This document shows positions 42,543-51,663 of a DNA stretch of 64,000 nucleotides, in pieces. Made by a program: the position numbers and the translations under genes. Under the pieces are notes generated by a model. That model made no database searches. It was not told the origin of the DNA and worked only from the letters and a program-made list of their open reading frames with translations. The number at the start of each line of letters is the position of its first letter. Positions within the stretch are counted from its first letter, which is position 1. This DNA comes from Paenarthrobacter nicotinovorans (GTDB lineage Bacteria; Actinomycetota; Actinomycetes; Actinomycetales; Micrococcaceae), in assembly GCF_007670255.1 (NCBI RefSeq), contig NZ_SZVS01000002.1, positions 474,138 to 538,137 of the forward strand, read 5' to 3'.

Positions 42543-43397
42543 ATGGCTGCTGTAGTTGAGTTCGCCAAGAGTCCAGCCGAAGTTCTGAAGGTCGGGCCCG
42601 GATTTTCGTTGGCAGGCGTCGACCCTCAGTCCACCCCCGGCTATGCGGGGACCAAGGCGGACGGCAAGGCTTTGCTCGAGGCCCAGGACGACCGGCTGGC
42701 AGAACTGCAGGAGCAGCTCTTCGCCGAGGGCAAGTTCGGCAGCTCCAAGAGGCTCTTGCTGATCCTGCAGGCCATGGACACTGCGGGCAAGGGCGGAATC
42801 GTGAGCCATGTGGTGGGCGCCATGGACCCGCAGGGTGTGCACCTGGCCGCCTTCAAGGCTCCCACGGACGAGGAAAAGTCGCATGACTTCCTGTGGCGGA
42901 TCGAGAAGGAAGTCCCGGCAGTCGGCATGGTCGGGGTGTTCGACCGGTCCCACTACGAGGACGTACTGATCCACCGTGTCCATGGCTGGGCCGACGCCGA
43001 GGAACTCGAACGCCGCTATGCGGCCATTAACGATTTCGAGGCGCGCCTGGCCGAACAGGGCACCACCATAGTTAAGGTCATGCTGAACATCAGCAAGGAC
43101 GAACAAAAAGAGCGCCTGATTGCCCGCTTGGACGATCCCGCCAAGCACTGGAAGTACAGCCGGGGCGACCTCGCCGAACGCGCCTATTGGGACGACTACA
43201 TGGCCGCCTACAGCATCGCCTTTGAGAAGACCTCAACGGATGTCGCGCCTTGGCACGTCGTACCGGCCAACAAGAAGTGGTACGCCCGGATCGCCGTTCA
43301 ACAGCTGCTGCTGGAGGCCTTGGAAAGCCTGGATTTGGACTGGCCCAAGGCCGATTTCGACGTCGCGGCGGAGCGGGCGCTCGTCGAGAAGTCCTAG
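42543..43397 (+). CDS. ppk2: polyphosphate kinase 2 (PPK2) family
   Basis: A 284-residue P-loop enzyme that phosphorylates nucleotides from polyphosphate. Walker A is ILQAMDTAGKGGIVSHVVG, Walker B and the catalytic loop are VGVFDRSHYEDVLIHRVHG, and the lid reads RLDDPAKHWKYSRGDL. The C-terminal part (PWHVVPANKKWYARIAV) is the family signature. The subclass (AMP or ADP acceptor) cannot be fixed by eye. ATG 42543 has AAGGGGG upstream. It follows alaA by 55 bases in the same direction. Confidence 0.9.
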   Translation: MAAVVEFAKSPAEVLKVGPGFSLAGVDPQSTPGYAGTKADGKALLEAQDDRLAELQEQLFAEGKFGSSKRLLLILQAMDTAGKGGIVSHVVGAMDPQGVHLAAFKAPTDEEKSHDFLWRIEKEVPAVGMVGVFDRSHYEDVLIHRVHGWADAEELERRYAAINDFEARLAEQGTTIVKVMLNISKDEQKERLIARLDDPAKHWKYSRGDLAERAYWDDYMAAYSIAFEKTSTDVAPWHVVPANKKWYARIAVQQLLLEALESLDLDWPKADFDVAAERALVEKS

Positions 43398-43400
43398 GGA

Positions 43401-43667
43401 CTACTGCTGCTGGTCGGCGCCCGCTGACGTACCGCCGTCGTTCCCTGCGTCCCGGGCCGTTGCCAGGCGCTTCCGGGCGCCCTCCAGCCAGTCCTCGCAG
43501 CGCTTGGCGAGGGCTTCGCCCCGCTCCCAGAGGGCGAGGGATTCCTCAAGGCTGGCGCCACCTGCCTCAAGGCGGCTGACGACGGCCACAAGTTGTTCGC
43601 GTGCTTCTTCGTAACTCAGGCTGTCCAGGGACCCGGGCCCAGGGGATGCTGCGTTGTTCTCAGTCAT
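43401..43667 (-). CDS. xseB: exodeoxyribonuclease VII small subunit
   Basis: An 88-residue small subunit. The core [20 protein letters not shown], then [20 protein letters not shown], then [11 protein letters not shown] is the XseB signature. ATG 43667 has AAGGACATC just upstream. It follows xseA on the minus strand with 28 bases between stop and start, so the two subunits are made together. The acidic/glutamine-rich tail is variable. Confidence 0.92.
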   Translation of the reverse strand: MTENNAASPGPGSLDSLSYEEAREQLVAVVSRLEAGGASLEESLALWERGEALAKRCEDWLEGARKRLATARDAGNDGGTSAGADQQQ

Positions 43668-43695
43668 GATGTCCTTACGTCGGTGTTCAGTGGCT

Positions 43696-44973
43696 TCAGG
43701 GGTCCAGGCGTTCAGCATGGCCTGTGGAGGCTGCCTTGAATCTTCCGTGAGCGACCCGGACGGCCAATGCTGTCCCGTCCGGTGCCTCTTCGGGACTGCT
43801 GACTACGTGGTGTCCGGCCTCGTCTTCCCCGATGAGTTGGACGACGGCGTAACCGCGGTCCAGGGTTTTTTGCGGCGACAGTGCGCGGACCTGGGCCCGC
43901 AAGTGGTGCACCTGGTCCAGGGCCCGCACAACGGCCGTGCTGACGGCCGAATGTGTCCTGCGCTGCAGACGGTGGATATCGTCCGCCCGGGCGTCCACCA
44001 TGGAGGCCGGTGATGCCAGGACCGGCCTGGACTTCAAGGACTGGAGCCTGTCCGTCTCGCGGTCCACGAGTCGGCTGATCCCACGACGAAGGTGATCCCT
44101 TGCTTGGCGGACCATCGCCAATTCTTCTGCCACGTCCGGAACAATCCGCTTGGCGGCGTCCGTGGGCGTGGAGGCGCGCAGGTCCGCTACATCGTCCAGG
44201 ATGGGTCGGTCCGCCTCGTGCCCGATGGCACTGACCACCGGCGTGGTGGCAGCAGAGACTGCCCGGATGAGGTCCTCGTTGCTGAACGGCAGGAGGTCTT
44301 CCAAGGCGCCTCCGCCGCGGGCGAGCACGATGACGTCAACGTGTGGATCGGCATCCAGTTTCTTCAATGCAGCGATGATCTGGGCGACGGCGGTGTTGCC
44401 CTGGACGGCCACTTCCCGAACGTCGAATTCCACTGCGGGCCAGCGCAGGGCGGCATTGCGCATGACGTCCTTCTTAGCGTCCGAATCCCTGCCCGTGATC
44501 AGCCCGATGCGGTGGGGGAGCAGCGGCAGCTTGCGCTTCCGGGAATCGGCAAACAGGCCTTCGGCGGCCAATGCCTGGCGAAGCCTTTCGATCCTCACCA
44601 GCAGGTCACCGAGGCCTACCGGACGGATGTCCTTGACCGACATGTTCAGGCGACCGGTTTTCACCCAGAAGTCCGCCTTGACCAATGCCACCACCCGCGA
44701 ACCGCGTTCCAGCGGTATCTTTTGCCGGTCCAAGACTGTGGACCACACAGATGCGGGCAGCGAAATCTCCGCATCCACATCCCTCAGGGTGAGGAAAGCG
44801 TTGCCGCCCCTGCGGTTCATTTCAATGACCTGGCCCTCGATCCACGCTGCGGGAGCACGTTCGATGTGGGCCTTGAGCTTGCGGGAGAGCAGCTGCAGTG
44901 GCCAGGGGTTGTCCGGGCTTGTTTCGGCAGCAGTTCCGGGGAGGGTTGATTCCGGCATGGCTTCAGCGGACAT
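43696..44973 (-). CDS. xseA: exodeoxyribonuclease VII large subunit
   Basis: A 425-residue large subunit that degrades single-stranded DNA from both ends. The N-terminal OB fold is [20 protein letters not shown], and the catalytic region is [40 protein letters not shown], and [20 protein letters not shown] then [13 protein letters not shown] coiled coil follows to the C-terminus. It is transcribed with xseB and away from the neighbouring membrane protein gene. Confidence 0.95.
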   Translation of the reverse strand: MSAEAMPESTLPGTAAETSPDNPWPLQLLSRKLKAHIERAPAAWIEGQVIEMNRRGGNAFLTLRDVDAEISLPASVWSTVLDRQKIPLERGSRVVALVKADFWVKTGRLNMSVKDIRPVGLGDLLVRIERLRQALAAEGLFADSRKRKLPLLPHRIGLITGRDSDAKKDVMRNAALRWPAVEFDVREVAVQGNTAVAQIIAALKKLDADPHVDVIVLARGGGALEDLLPFSNEDLIRAVSAATTPVVSAIGHEADRPILDDVADLRASTPTDAAKRIVPDVAEELAMVRQARDHLRRGISRLVDRETDRLQSLKSRPVLASPASMVDARADDIHRLQRRTHSAVSTAVVRALDQVHHLRAQVRALSPQKTLDRGYAVVQLIGEDEAGHHVVSSPEEAPDGTALAVRVAHGRFKAASTGHAERLDP

Positions 44974-45127
44974 GGCTGGTCCGTGCCTGTCCCGGTCGCT
45001 GCGTTCGTGGCTGCATGTTCATGGTCCTCGTTCAGGGGTGCGCCCTTGGATCGCGGCCGCCTTCCAACTCTATCCATAGCTTGATCCCCGGCACCGACAT
45101 TTTTCCTATCATGTGGACAGACCTAGG

Positions 45128-46018
45128 ATGGTGGCACTGCCCCCGACTCCGAGGATGATTTTGCGAACTTTTGTCTCAGTAGTTGGAGTGGTCCTCGCCG
45201 TGCTCCTTACGGCCGTCGCCGTTCCCACAGCGTGGGTGGACCAGAACATCGTCAAGGAAGATGGCTTTGTCCGCCTGGCTGGCTCCCTGGGCAACGATCC
45301 CGAATTCCAGAGCCGGCTGGCCGCGGCGGCTGTAGGAACCTTTGAGTCCTCAGTTGATCTGCCTGAGCCCATCCAGTCCGTTGCGTCCGATGCCCTCCGG
45401 AAAGCTACCTCGGGAATGCAATCGTGGAGTGACTATCCACAGGCGTGGCAGGACACGGTCAGGAACAGCCACAGGCACAATTTCGGCACAGTGGACCAGC
45501 CGGAGGAAAACCGCGCAAGTACCGCTTTGGTTCTCGATATCGCTCCCATGGTCAGGCTGATCCGGGACCACTTCGCCGAGGCCACAACTATCCGCATTGA
45601 CGTTCCGGCCGAAAGCCTCGTGTCGCTGGGGCAGCCAACCCACCGCCAACTCGTCGAACGCGTAGCTGCCTTCGCGCCCTTGTGGTGGGTGGCGACCCTC
45701 GGCGCCGCTGTTTCAGCTCTCTTGGCGATCGTTGCGGCACGACGGCGATCGCTGGTGTTGGTGTTCCTTGGCCTCGGTGGTCTGGCACTTGCGGCCCTTT
45801 GGACTGCAGGAGCGGATCTCGCCGGGTCAGTGGTGGGGAACCTCGACAGCGCCAACAGCGTGGCGGAGTTGTTCAAGGATGAATTCCTCACGGCAGCGCG
45901 GGCAGGATTCGGCCAATGGGTGGGTACCTCGGTGGTCGTCTCCGGCGCACTTGTTGTGGTCGGTGTCATAGCTGCTGTGGTGTCAGGGCGACAACGGTCA
46001 CGTTCTGCCCGCAGCTAA
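45128..46018 (+). CDS. membrane protein of unknown function
   Basis: A 296-residue protein, not recognised beyond general layout. One N-terminal helix (TFVSVVGVVLAVLLTAVAVP) leads to an extracytoplasmic part of about 150 residues (WVDQNIVKEDGFVRLAGSLG, with HRHNF), then three helices between residues 180 and 285 (APLWWVATLGAAVSALLAIV and SLVLVFLGLGGLALAALWTA), and a basic end. ATG 45128 follows a -10-like TATCAT at 45107. GTG 45113 and ATG 45155 are alternatives. It lies upstream of ispH, which has its own promoter. Confidence 0.7.
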   Translation: MVALPPTPRMILRTFVSVVGVVLAVLLTAVAVPTAWVDQNIVKEDGFVRLAGSLGNDPEFQSRLAAAAVGTFESSVDLPEPIQSVASDALRKATSGMQSWSDYPQAWQDTVRNSHRHNFGTVDQPEENRASTALVLDIAPMVRLIRDHFAEATTIRIDVPAESLVSLGQPTHRQLVERVAAFAPLWWVATLGAAVSALLAIVAARRRSLVLVFLGLGGLALAALWTAGADLAGSVVGNLDSANSVAELFKDEFLTAARAGFGQWVGTSVVVSGALVVVGVIAAVVSGRQRSRSARS

Positions 46019-46030
46019 AGGCCGTGCCGG

Positions 46031-46036
46031 TAGCAT
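46031..46036 (+). promoter_or_regulatory. -10 box of ispH, leaderless start
   Basis: TAGCAT, then GGAGGC (6 bases), then ATG 46043. The GGAGG between them is too close to the ATG to serve as a normal ribosome-binding site. Confidence 0.55.
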
Positions 46037-46042
46037 GGAGGC

Positions 46043-47128
46043 ATGACCAGCACAGCAGTTTCCATTCCTATGCCAACGGTGCCCCGCAGACGGCGATCTC
46101 CGGAAGAGGTACAGGCGGCGGCCCCGGTTGTGGGTCCCAAGAAGGTCTTGCTGGCTGCTCCGCGCGGCTACTGCGCCGGTGTCGACCGGGCTGTCATCGC
46201 CGTTGAAAAGGCGTTGGAGCACTATGGGCCGCCGGTTTACGTGCGGAAGCAGATCGTCCACAACGTTCACGTGGTCAGCTCCCTTGAAGAACAGGGCGCC
46301 ATCTTCGTTGAGGAAACCGACGAGGTTCCCGAGGGCGCATTGGTGATTTTTTCGGCGCACGGCGTCTCGCCGGCTGTGGTCCAATCTGCCGAGGACCGCG
46401 GCCTGCGCACCATTGATGCCACGTGCCCCTTGGTCACCAAGGTCCACCGTGAAGCTGTCCGGTTTGCTAAGGACGACTACGACATCCTGCTGATCGGCCA
46501 CGAAGGCCACGAAGAGGTCGAGGGGACCGCAGGTGAGGCCCCTGAACACATCCAGATCATCAACGGCCCCCACGAGGTCGACAAGGTCACCGTCCGTGAT
46601 CCTGAGAAGACCATCTGGCTTTCACAGACGACACTGAGTGTCGACGAGACCATGGAGACGGTCCGCCTGCTCAAGGAGCGCTTTCCCACGCTTCAGGATC
46701 CGCCCAGCGACGACATCTGCTACGCCACCACCAACCGCCAAGTGGCCATCAAGAAGATTGCTCCACAGGCTGACCTGGTGATTGTGGTTGGCTCGGCAAA
46801 CTCTTCCAACTCGGTCCGCTTGGTCGAAGTGGCCCTTGAATACGGGGCCAAGAGCTCCTACCGGGTGGACTTCGCGAACGAGGTGGACGAGGCCTGGTTC
46901 GAGGGCGTGGCCACCGTGGGCGTGACGTCCGGGGCATCTGTACCGGAGGTGCTGGTGCAGGACGTTCTGCGACTGCTCGCCGAGTACGGATACGGCGAGG
47001 TCCAAGAGGTTGTGACGGCAGAGGAAGACCTTCTCTTCTCGCTGCCCAAGGAGTTGCGCGCCACCTTGAAGAAGGCCGGCGACGTCTCCCGTGCACTCGG
47101 CGGACGTGGGAACCGGCCGACGTCGTAG
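46043..47128 (+). CDS. ispH: 4-hydroxy-3-methylbut-2-enyl diphosphate reductase
   Basis: Final step of the MEP isoprenoid pathway, giving IPP and DMAPP. The 361-residue enzyme binds a [4Fe-4S] cluster by three Cys: in [13 protein letters not shown], in [14 protein letters not shown], and in [24 protein letters not shown] holds the substrate-binding His, and [14 protein letters not shown] is the phosphate-binding segment. A terminator-like hairpin follows. Confidence 0.96.
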   Translation: MTSTAVSIPMPTVPRRRRSPEEVQAAAPVVGPKKVLLAAPRGYCAGVDRAVIAVEKALEHYGPPVYVRKQIVHNVHVVSSLEEQGAIFVEETDEVPEGALVIFSAHGVSPAVVQSAEDRGLRTIDATCPLVTKVHREAVRFAKDDYDILLIGHEGHEEVEGTAGEAPEHIQIINGPHEVDKVTVRDPEKTIWLSQTTLSVDETMETVRLLKERFPTLQDPPSDDICYATTNRQVAIKKIAPQADLVIVVGSANSSNSVRLVEVALEYGAKSSYRVDFANEVDEAWFEGVATVGVTSGASVPEVLVQDVLRLLAEYGYGEVQEVVTAEEDLLFSLPKELRATLKKAGDVSRALGGRGNRPTS

Positions 47129-47157
47129 CGGTGGGATCCGGGCCAACCCGAAGCTGA

Positions 47158-47209
47158 AAAGAGACCCGCAGCGGGCCAGCCATCATGGCGGCGCGCTGCG
47201 GGTGTCTTT
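47158..47209. terminator. terminator between ispH and rmuC
   Basis: AAAGAGACCCGCAGCG (47158-47173) pairs with CGCTGCGGGTGTCTTT (47194-47209) with one mismatch. T-rich ends occur on both strands, so it can stop both convergent genes. Confidence 0.75.
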
Positions 47210-47226
47210 CGTTCAGACGGTTTTGT

Positions 47227-48459
47227 TCAGGCAGCCGACTCGTGGTCTTCCCGGTCCTCAAGGAGTTCCGGGGCTGCCAGGGCCCGGGGGACTGCTTCGA
47301 CAGACGGCGGGGCTGTGAGCCCGGCGTCGTCCATGGTGTTGAGCTTGCGGGCTGTCGGGAGGACGCGCGCCTCCAAGGTCCCCACCATGGCGTTATAGCG
47401 GTCCACGGAGGTCTTGAGGGAGCTCCCCAGCTTGCTGACATTCTCTCCGAGTGTGCCCATGCGCTCGTAGAGCTGTTTGGCGAGTTCGAAGAGTTCGTGG
47501 GCGCTGTCGGTGAGCACATCCTGGCGCCAGGTGAAAGCAACTGATTTCAGGACCGCCAGCAGTGTTCCGGGCGAGGCCAGGACGACGTTCCGGGACAGGG
47601 CGTGCTCCAGCAAAGCAGGGTCGGCCTCGAGTGCGGAGGCCAGGATGGACTCTGCCGGCAGGAAACAGATCACGAGTTCGGGGGAGTTGCCGGGGATGTC
47701 CCAGTACTTTTTGGAAGCCAAGGCGTCGATGTGGGCCTTCAGCGCCTTCGCGTGCTGTGCCAGGAGAGCTCTGGAGTCCTGGCCGCTGGCAGCCGTGACG
47801 GATTCTCCCAAGGAGCCAGCTCCGTGCAACTGCTCCTGGGCGGCGAGGTAGGAGGCCAGAGGGACCTTGGCGTCCACCACCAGCTGCTTGCCTCCGGGAA
47901 GCTGAACCACGAGGTCGGGCCTCAAAGTGGTCTCGGTTTTGCCGGAATGGACCTGTTCGTGGAAGTCCACGTGCCGCAGCATTCCAGATGCCTCCACCAC
48001 CCGGCGCAGTTGGACTTCGCCCCACTGACCGCGTGCGCTGTTGGAGCGCAGTGCGGAGGCCAGGGCATGCGTTGACCTCAATAGTTGTTCATCGGAAAGG
48101 CGGGCATCCTGGAGCTGTTGGGCAAGTTGCCCGTATTGCTCCACACGGTCGCGTTCCAGCAGCGAGACCTGCTGTTGGACCGCTGTCAGCTTCTCAGCGA
48201 CTGGAGCCAGTGCCCGCAAAACACTGCCGTCGGAGTTCCTGGCCGCGCTCAACTCGCGGTTCTGCGTGAACAAGAGCCGCCGCTCGGCGTCGGCCGCTGC
48301 CAACTGTGCCGTCACCTCGGAAAGCCGCGACGAAACGGCGTCGAAGTCCTCTTCCAAACCTGCGCCCCGGCGTCGGAAAACAACATAACCGGCAGCGAGA
48401 CCGACCGCGGCGCCGATCAGCAGCATCAGCAGGGCCAAAACCAATCCAAATCCATCCAT
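47227..48459 (-). CDS. rmuC: DNA recombination protein RmuC
   Basis: A 410-residue protein. One N-terminal helix (FGLVLALLMLLIGAAVGLAA) anchors it, then a coiled coil of about 120 residues, then the nuclease-like core: RGQWGEVQLRRVVEASGML, RPDLVVQLPGGKQLVVDAKV (D and K of a PD-(D/E)xK fold), ALASKKYWDIPGNSPELVIC and LASPGTLLAVLKSVAFTWRQ. RmuC limits DNA inversions at repeats. It is convergent with ispH and divergent from ychF. Confidence 0.92.
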   Translation of the reverse strand: MDGFGLVLALLMLLIGAAVGLAAGYVVFRRRGAGLEEDFDAVSSRLSEVTAQLAAADAERRLLFTQNRELSAARNSDGSVLRALAPVAEKLTAVQQQVSLLERDRVEQYGQLAQQLQDARLSDEQLLRSTHALASALRSNSARGQWGEVQLRRVVEASGMLRHVDFHEQVHSGKTETTLRPDLVVQLPGGKQLVVDAKVPLASYLAAQEQLHGAGSLGESVTAASGQDSRALLAQHAKALKAHIDALASKKYWDIPGNSPELVICFLPAESILASALEADPALLEHALSRNVVLASPGTLLAVLKSVAFTWRQDVLTDSAHELFELAKQLYERMGTLGENVSKLGSSLKTSVDRYNAMVGTLEARVLPTARKLNTMDDAGLTAPPSVEAVPRALAAPELLEDREDHESAA

Positions 48460-48556
48460 GAGGCAACCCTGTCACAGGGGTACGACAGTTCTAGCGAGGC
48501 GCCCGGTTGGAGGGCCGTTGGCAGGCATCGACAAGCGGAGACACCGCTCCAACGGG

Positions 48557-48562
48557 TAGAAT
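48557..48562 (+). promoter_or_regulatory. -10 box of ychF, leaderless start
   Basis: TAGAAT followed by 8 bases and GTG 48571. This GTG gives the canonical N-terminus [15 protein letters not shown]. An ATG at 48565 is only two bases from the hexamer. Confidence 0.55.
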
Positions 48563-48570
48563 CAATGCTC

Positions 48571-49656
48571 GTGGCTCTTACTATTGGCATCGTCGGACTG
48601 CCCAACGTCGGCAAATCAACCCTTTTCAACGCACTGACCCGTAACCAGGTGCTCGCTGCGAACTATCCGTTCGCAACGATCGAACCGAACGTCGGCGTCG
48701 TGAACCTGCCCGACCCCCGTCTGGCGAAGCTGGCCGAAATCTTCGGCTCCCAGCGTTTGCTGCCGGCGCCGGTTTCCTTCGTGGACATCGCGGGCATCGT
48801 CAAGGGCGCGTCCGAAGGTGAAGGCCTGGGCAACAAGTTCCTGGCCAACATCCGCGAGGCTGAGGCCATCGCACAGGTGGTCCGTGTGTTCGACGATCCC
48901 GATGTCATCCACGTCGATGGCAAGGTCGACCCGCGCTCCGACATGGAGACCATCAACACCGAGCTGATCCTCGCTGACCTTCAGACCATCGAAAACGCGA
49001 TCCCGCGCATCGAAAAAGAAGTCAAAATCAAGAAGCGCGATGCCGCGGAACTGGCCGCCATCAAGGCCGCCCAGGTTGTGCTGGAACGTGGCGACACCAT
49101 CTTCTCCTCCATCAAGAGCGACAAGCTCGAAATGGGCCACCTCAAGGAGCTCGGTCTCCTGACGGCCAAGCCGTTCATCTACGTCTTCAACGCCGACGAA
49201 GGCATCCTCGGAGATCCTGCCAAGCAGGAGGAACTGCGTGCCCTGGTGGCCCCCGCAGATGCCGTCTTCCTTGACGCCAAACTCGAGTCCGACCTCGTTG
49301 AGCTCGACGAGGAAGAAGCCCGCGAGATGCTGGAAATGAACGGCCAGTCCGAGTCCGGCCTGGATCAGCTGGCGCGCGTCGGCTTCCACACCCTCGGCCT
49401 GCAGACCTACCTCACGGCCGGCCCCAAGGAAACCCGTGCCTGGACCATCCGGCAGGGCGACACGGCGCCCCAGGCGGCCGGCGTGATCCACTCCGACTTC
49501 CAGCGCGGCTTCATCAAGGCCGAAGTTGTCTCCTTCGATGACCTCATCGAGGCCGGCTCCATGGCCGAGGCGAAGTCCCGCGGCAAGGTCCGCATCGAAG
49601 GCAAAGAGTATGTAATGGCCGACGGCGACGTGGTGGAGTTCCGCTTCAACGTCTAG
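48571..49656 (+). CDS. ychF: redox-regulated ATPase/GTPase YchF (Obg-like OLA1)
   Basis: A 361-residue universal P-loop ATPase that binds ribosomes and responds to redox state. G1 is [21 protein letters not shown]3 is [16 protein letters not shown], and the N-x-x-E nucleotide-specificity motif is VFNADEG. A coiled coil occupies residues 130-200, and the TGS domain ends in [16 protein letters not shown]. The gene is monocistronic and ends in a terminator. Confidence 0.95.
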   Translation: MALTIGIVGLPNVGKSTLFNALTRNQVLAANYPFATIEPNVGVVNLPDPRLAKLAEIFGSQRLLPAPVSFVDIAGIVKGASEGEGLGNKFLANIREAEAIAQVVRVFDDPDVIHVDGKVDPRSDMETINTELILADLQTIENAIPRIEKEVKIKKRDAAELAAIKAAQVVLERGDTIFSSIKSDKLEMGHLKELGLLTAKPFIYVFNADEGILGDPAKQEELRALVAPADAVFLDAKLESDLVELDEEEAREMLEMNGQSESGLDQLARVGFHTLGLQTYLTAGPKETRAWTIRQGDTAPQAAGVIHSDFQRGFIKAEVVSFDDLIEAGSMAEAKSRGKVRIEGKEYVMADGDVVEFRFNV

Positions 49657-49694
49657 TCAGGACCGGGGCCATTTCGGCGCCGACGTCTCAACAG

Positions 49695-49739
49695 GGCCGC
49701 AGGTCATGGAGTCTCACCACTTCATGCCCTGCGGCCTTT
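49695..49739 (+). terminator. ychF terminator
   Basis: GGCCGCAGG (49695-49703) pairs with CCTGCGGCC (49728-49736), a 9-bp stem with a structured loop, followed by TTTG. Confidence 0.7.
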
Positions 49740-49770
49740 GCTGTTGGGTGGGGGCCGATGGACGTTATTC

Positions 49771-49899
49771 CTAGGAGTTTTCGCGCTCTTCCTCGGCGGT
49801 TGTTTTCGCGTCAGGCTCGGGGACGTCGTGGACCTTTTTCGGGATCTTTCCCTCGACGTCGGCAGGAACCGGGGGATCTTTTTCTTCGTCTGTGGACAT
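49771..49899 (-). CDS. small acidic protein, 42 residues
   Basis: Too short for usual open-frame cut-offs. On the minus strand ATG 49899 opens MSTDEEKDPPVPADVEGKIP, then KKVHDVPEPDAKTTAEEERE and NS, ending at TAG (49771). It is 42 residues, with about 13 acidic and 6 basic, no hydrophobic segment and high Pro content, so it is likely disordered. The promoter is strong evidence: TATGCT lies exactly 6 bases upstream of the ATG, as at many confirmed genes here. It converges on ychF. Function unknown. Confidence 0.6.
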   Translation of the reverse strand: MSTDEEKDPPVPADVEGKIPKKVHDVPEPDAKTTAEEERENS

Positions 49900-49905
49900 G
49901 GCCCA

Positions 49906-49911
49906 AGCATA
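49906..49911 (-). promoter_or_regulatory. -10 box of the 42-residue acidic protein
   Basis: On the minus strand TATGCT, 6 bases, then the ATG at 49899. The hexamer and spacing equal those of the NUDIX gene. Confidence 0.55.
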
Positions 49912-50007
49912 GTGGGGTCGGTTCGCGGGAGGCCGCCCAGGTGAGAGTTATTCACATACGCCTTTTGAGCTGTCCCTTTCCACCATCCGGCTGAGCACAC
50001 TTGGCAT

Positions 50008-50520
50008 ATGGGAATCAGATACTACGCTTATGCCTTCGACGGCGAGGTCACCGACCTTGCGCTTGCCGATCCGAGACGTTTTCTATCGTCGGATCCATTA
50101 GCCGACGCTTGGGGCCTTGAATGTGTGGACGGGGTCACGATCGCCACGTTCAAACAGTCCGTGCCTGAGTGCGACATGCTCTATCTGGATAAGGCGTGGC
50201 GGCAGCTGCAAGCGTGCACCGCGCCTCCCGCACCTGGGATGGAGGTGAGACCTGCATTTCGCATGTTTGAAGGCCAAGTAACAATGCATCACGACGGATG
50301 GGACTCCTGGTTGCGCGTTCTCACGCCGGGGGAAATGGCGGCGGTGTCCCAGGACCTGAAACGCATCTCTGAGAACGATCTGAGGCAGCGGCTACCCGCT
50401 GTACCACGCGCCGACCAAGAATCTGAGGTGAGCTATGCAGCTCATTACCTGGAGCAGGCGAAGGGCTTTGTCTCGAACCTTGTGACAACTGGGCGCGGAA
50501 TGGTGTATCTGATCGGATGA
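50008..50520 (+). CDS. DUF1877 family protein (YfbM-like)
   Basis: A 170-residue soluble protein. It opens MGIRYYAYAF, and the segments CDMLYLDKAWRQLQ and VLTPGEMAAVSQDLKRISEN then DLRQRL are the landmarks of DUF1877/YfbM, a fold of unknown function. Position and spacing before the toxin-antitoxin genes may be coincidental, as it has no visible functional link with them. Start ATG 50008 is 108 bases after the start of the acidic-protein gene on the other strand. Confidence 0.7.
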   Translation: MGIRYYAYAFDGEVTDLALADPRRFLSSDPLADAWGLECVDGVTIATFKQSVPECDMLYLDKAWRQLQACTAPPAPGMEVRPAFRMFEGQVTMHHDGWDSWLRVLTPGEMAAVSQDLKRISENDLRQRLPAVPRADQESEVSYAAHYLEQAKGFVSNLVTTGRGMVYLIG

Positions 50521-50553
50521 GCGAGAACTTGACTTCCGTCATGCCGGTTGTAC

Positions 50554-50570
50554 ATATCACGCGATATCAT
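50554..50570 (+). promoter_or_regulatory. palindromic operator overlapping the mntA-like -10 box
   Basis: ATATC-ACGC-GATAT (50554-50567) is a perfect inverted repeat. Its right arm runs into TATCAT (50565-50570), the -10 box 6 bases before GTG 50577. A repressor bound here would block the promoter, consistent with autoregulation by the HTH-bearing antitoxin. Confidence 0.55.
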
Positions 50571-50576
50571 TTTGGA

Positions 50577-51020
50577 GTGACCAATGTCGTGCGGGAACTT
50601 CGGGAAGCGGCCGGACTCAGCCAGGCAGAGCTGGCATCCCGGTCCGGCGTGGCTCAGCCCAACATTGCAGCCTACGAAGCTGGTCGGCGTAGGGCATCTG
50701 CGCAGATGGTTGAGCGTCTGCGTGCCGCCGCCCGCCCCCTCCCGCATGAAGCCCTCGAAGTCCACCGCCGGGAATTGGCAAGCCTGGCCGGTCGCTTCGG
50801 TCTTAGCAATCCGCGGGTCTTCGGCTCAGTCATTCGGGGCACCGACCGCCCAGGCAGCGACCTTGACATCCTGGTCACACGATCGCCCGGGGTTGGATTG
50901 TTGACTGTCGCGGCGTTTGCCGCGGAAGCAAGTGACTTGCTGGGGGTGGAAGTTGACGTCGTCACCGACGGCGGATTGCGTGAAGATCACGAAATCCTGA
51001 CTACCGCCGTCGCCCTATGA
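50577..51020 (+). CDS. HTH-MntA fusion, nucleotidyltransferase antitoxin
   Basis: A 147-residue protein joining an XRE-type HTH (residues about 1-50, VVRELREAAGLSQAELASRS and GVAQPNIAAYEAGRRR) to a minimal nucleotidyltransferase domain. The catalytic GSx10DxD motif is intact: GS at residues 83-84 and D95/D97 in GSDLDILV. MntA antitoxins add AMP to a Tyr of the HEPN toxin HepT. The fused HTH would let it bind its own operator. GTG 50577 is leaderless from TATCAT. The toxin start overlaps its stop by ATGA. Confidence 0.8.
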   Translation: MTNVVRELREAAGLSQAELASRSGVAQPNIAAYEAGRRRASAQMVERLRAAARPLPHEALEVHRRELASLAGRFGLSNPRVFGSVIRGTDRPGSDLDILVTRSPGVGLLTVAAFAAEASDLLGVEVDVVTDGGLREDHEILTTAVAL

Positions 51021-51349
51021 ATCAAAGGGACGCAGCCGCACTAGGGGAGATCGTTCGTTTGTGTGACGTCGCGGCGGCCCTCGTCAGGCGTGGCCGCGCT
51101 TGGTACATCGGCGATGCTGACAATGTTCCTGGGCTGGCGGCTGAATCGTTGATTATCAAAATCGGCGAAAACGTAGCACGTTTGAGTGTTCACGCGACCA
51201 ATTCGCACCCCGAGGTTCCGTGGTCGCTGATCAAGCGGATGCGGGATCGCCTCGCGCATCACTATGAGGGCACGGACTATGACGCGGTCTGGGACACCCT
51301 TGTCGCCGACTTGCCAACGATCCAGAATCTCATCCGCTCAATTACCTAG
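51017..51349 (+). CDS. HepT-like HEPN ribonuclease toxin
   Basis: A 110-residue all-alpha HEPN domain protein of the DUF86/HepT group. The RNase motif RX4HxY is intact: R76-DRLA-H81-H-Y83 in RMRDRLAHHYEG. LIIKIGENVARLS is the shared helix 2. HepT cleaves RNA or tRNA in cells that lose the antitoxin. Tyr83 is the expected AMPylation target of the partner MntA. It is translated coupled to the antitoxin. Confidence 0.85.
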   Translation: MNQRDAAALGEIVRLCDVAAALVRRGRAWYIGDADNVPGLAAESLIIKIGENVARLSVHATNSHPEVPWSLIKRMRDRLAHHYEGTDYDAVWDTLVADLPTIQNLIRSIT

Positions 51350-51663
51350 TTCCCATTTACCGAGTTCCGGGCCTGTCTAACCGCATGGGTGCGAAACCGC
51401 GGCCCTTCTTGCCAAAAAACTTTCCTGTCCTGCTGTCAGACAGCGTATGCTACCACCGAGTAACGTTTGACTTGAAATTCCCGGCGTTTTAGGCATCTAG
51501 AGGTTGCGGAACGGTTACAGTTTGGCCAGCATGTTCCAACATCCGGACGCAATGTGGGTAGGCTTACACTCACATGTAGGCAACGTCACAGTAGGAAACT
51601 GTGCCGTGCTGGGGGAAACCACGAAACTTCCCCTGCTCAACTCCCTGACTAATAGGAGGCGGA
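51350..51663 (+). promoter_or_regulatory. long upstream region of the peptide transporter operon
   Basis: These 314 bases hold no gene. At 51467-51495 TTGACT and TAGGCA are separated by exactly 17 bases, a plausible promoter, leaving a leader of about 165 bases. Upstream of it GCTGTC-A-GACAGC (51432-51444) is a perfect 13-base palindrome that may be an operator. AGGAGG lies 6 bases before the ATG at 51664. Confidence 0.5.

Noticed and set aside
51550..51580. Possible CRP-type site (TGTGG ... CTCACA) upstream of the peptide operon
   Set aside because: The two half-sites are too far apart for the 16-base CRP consensus.
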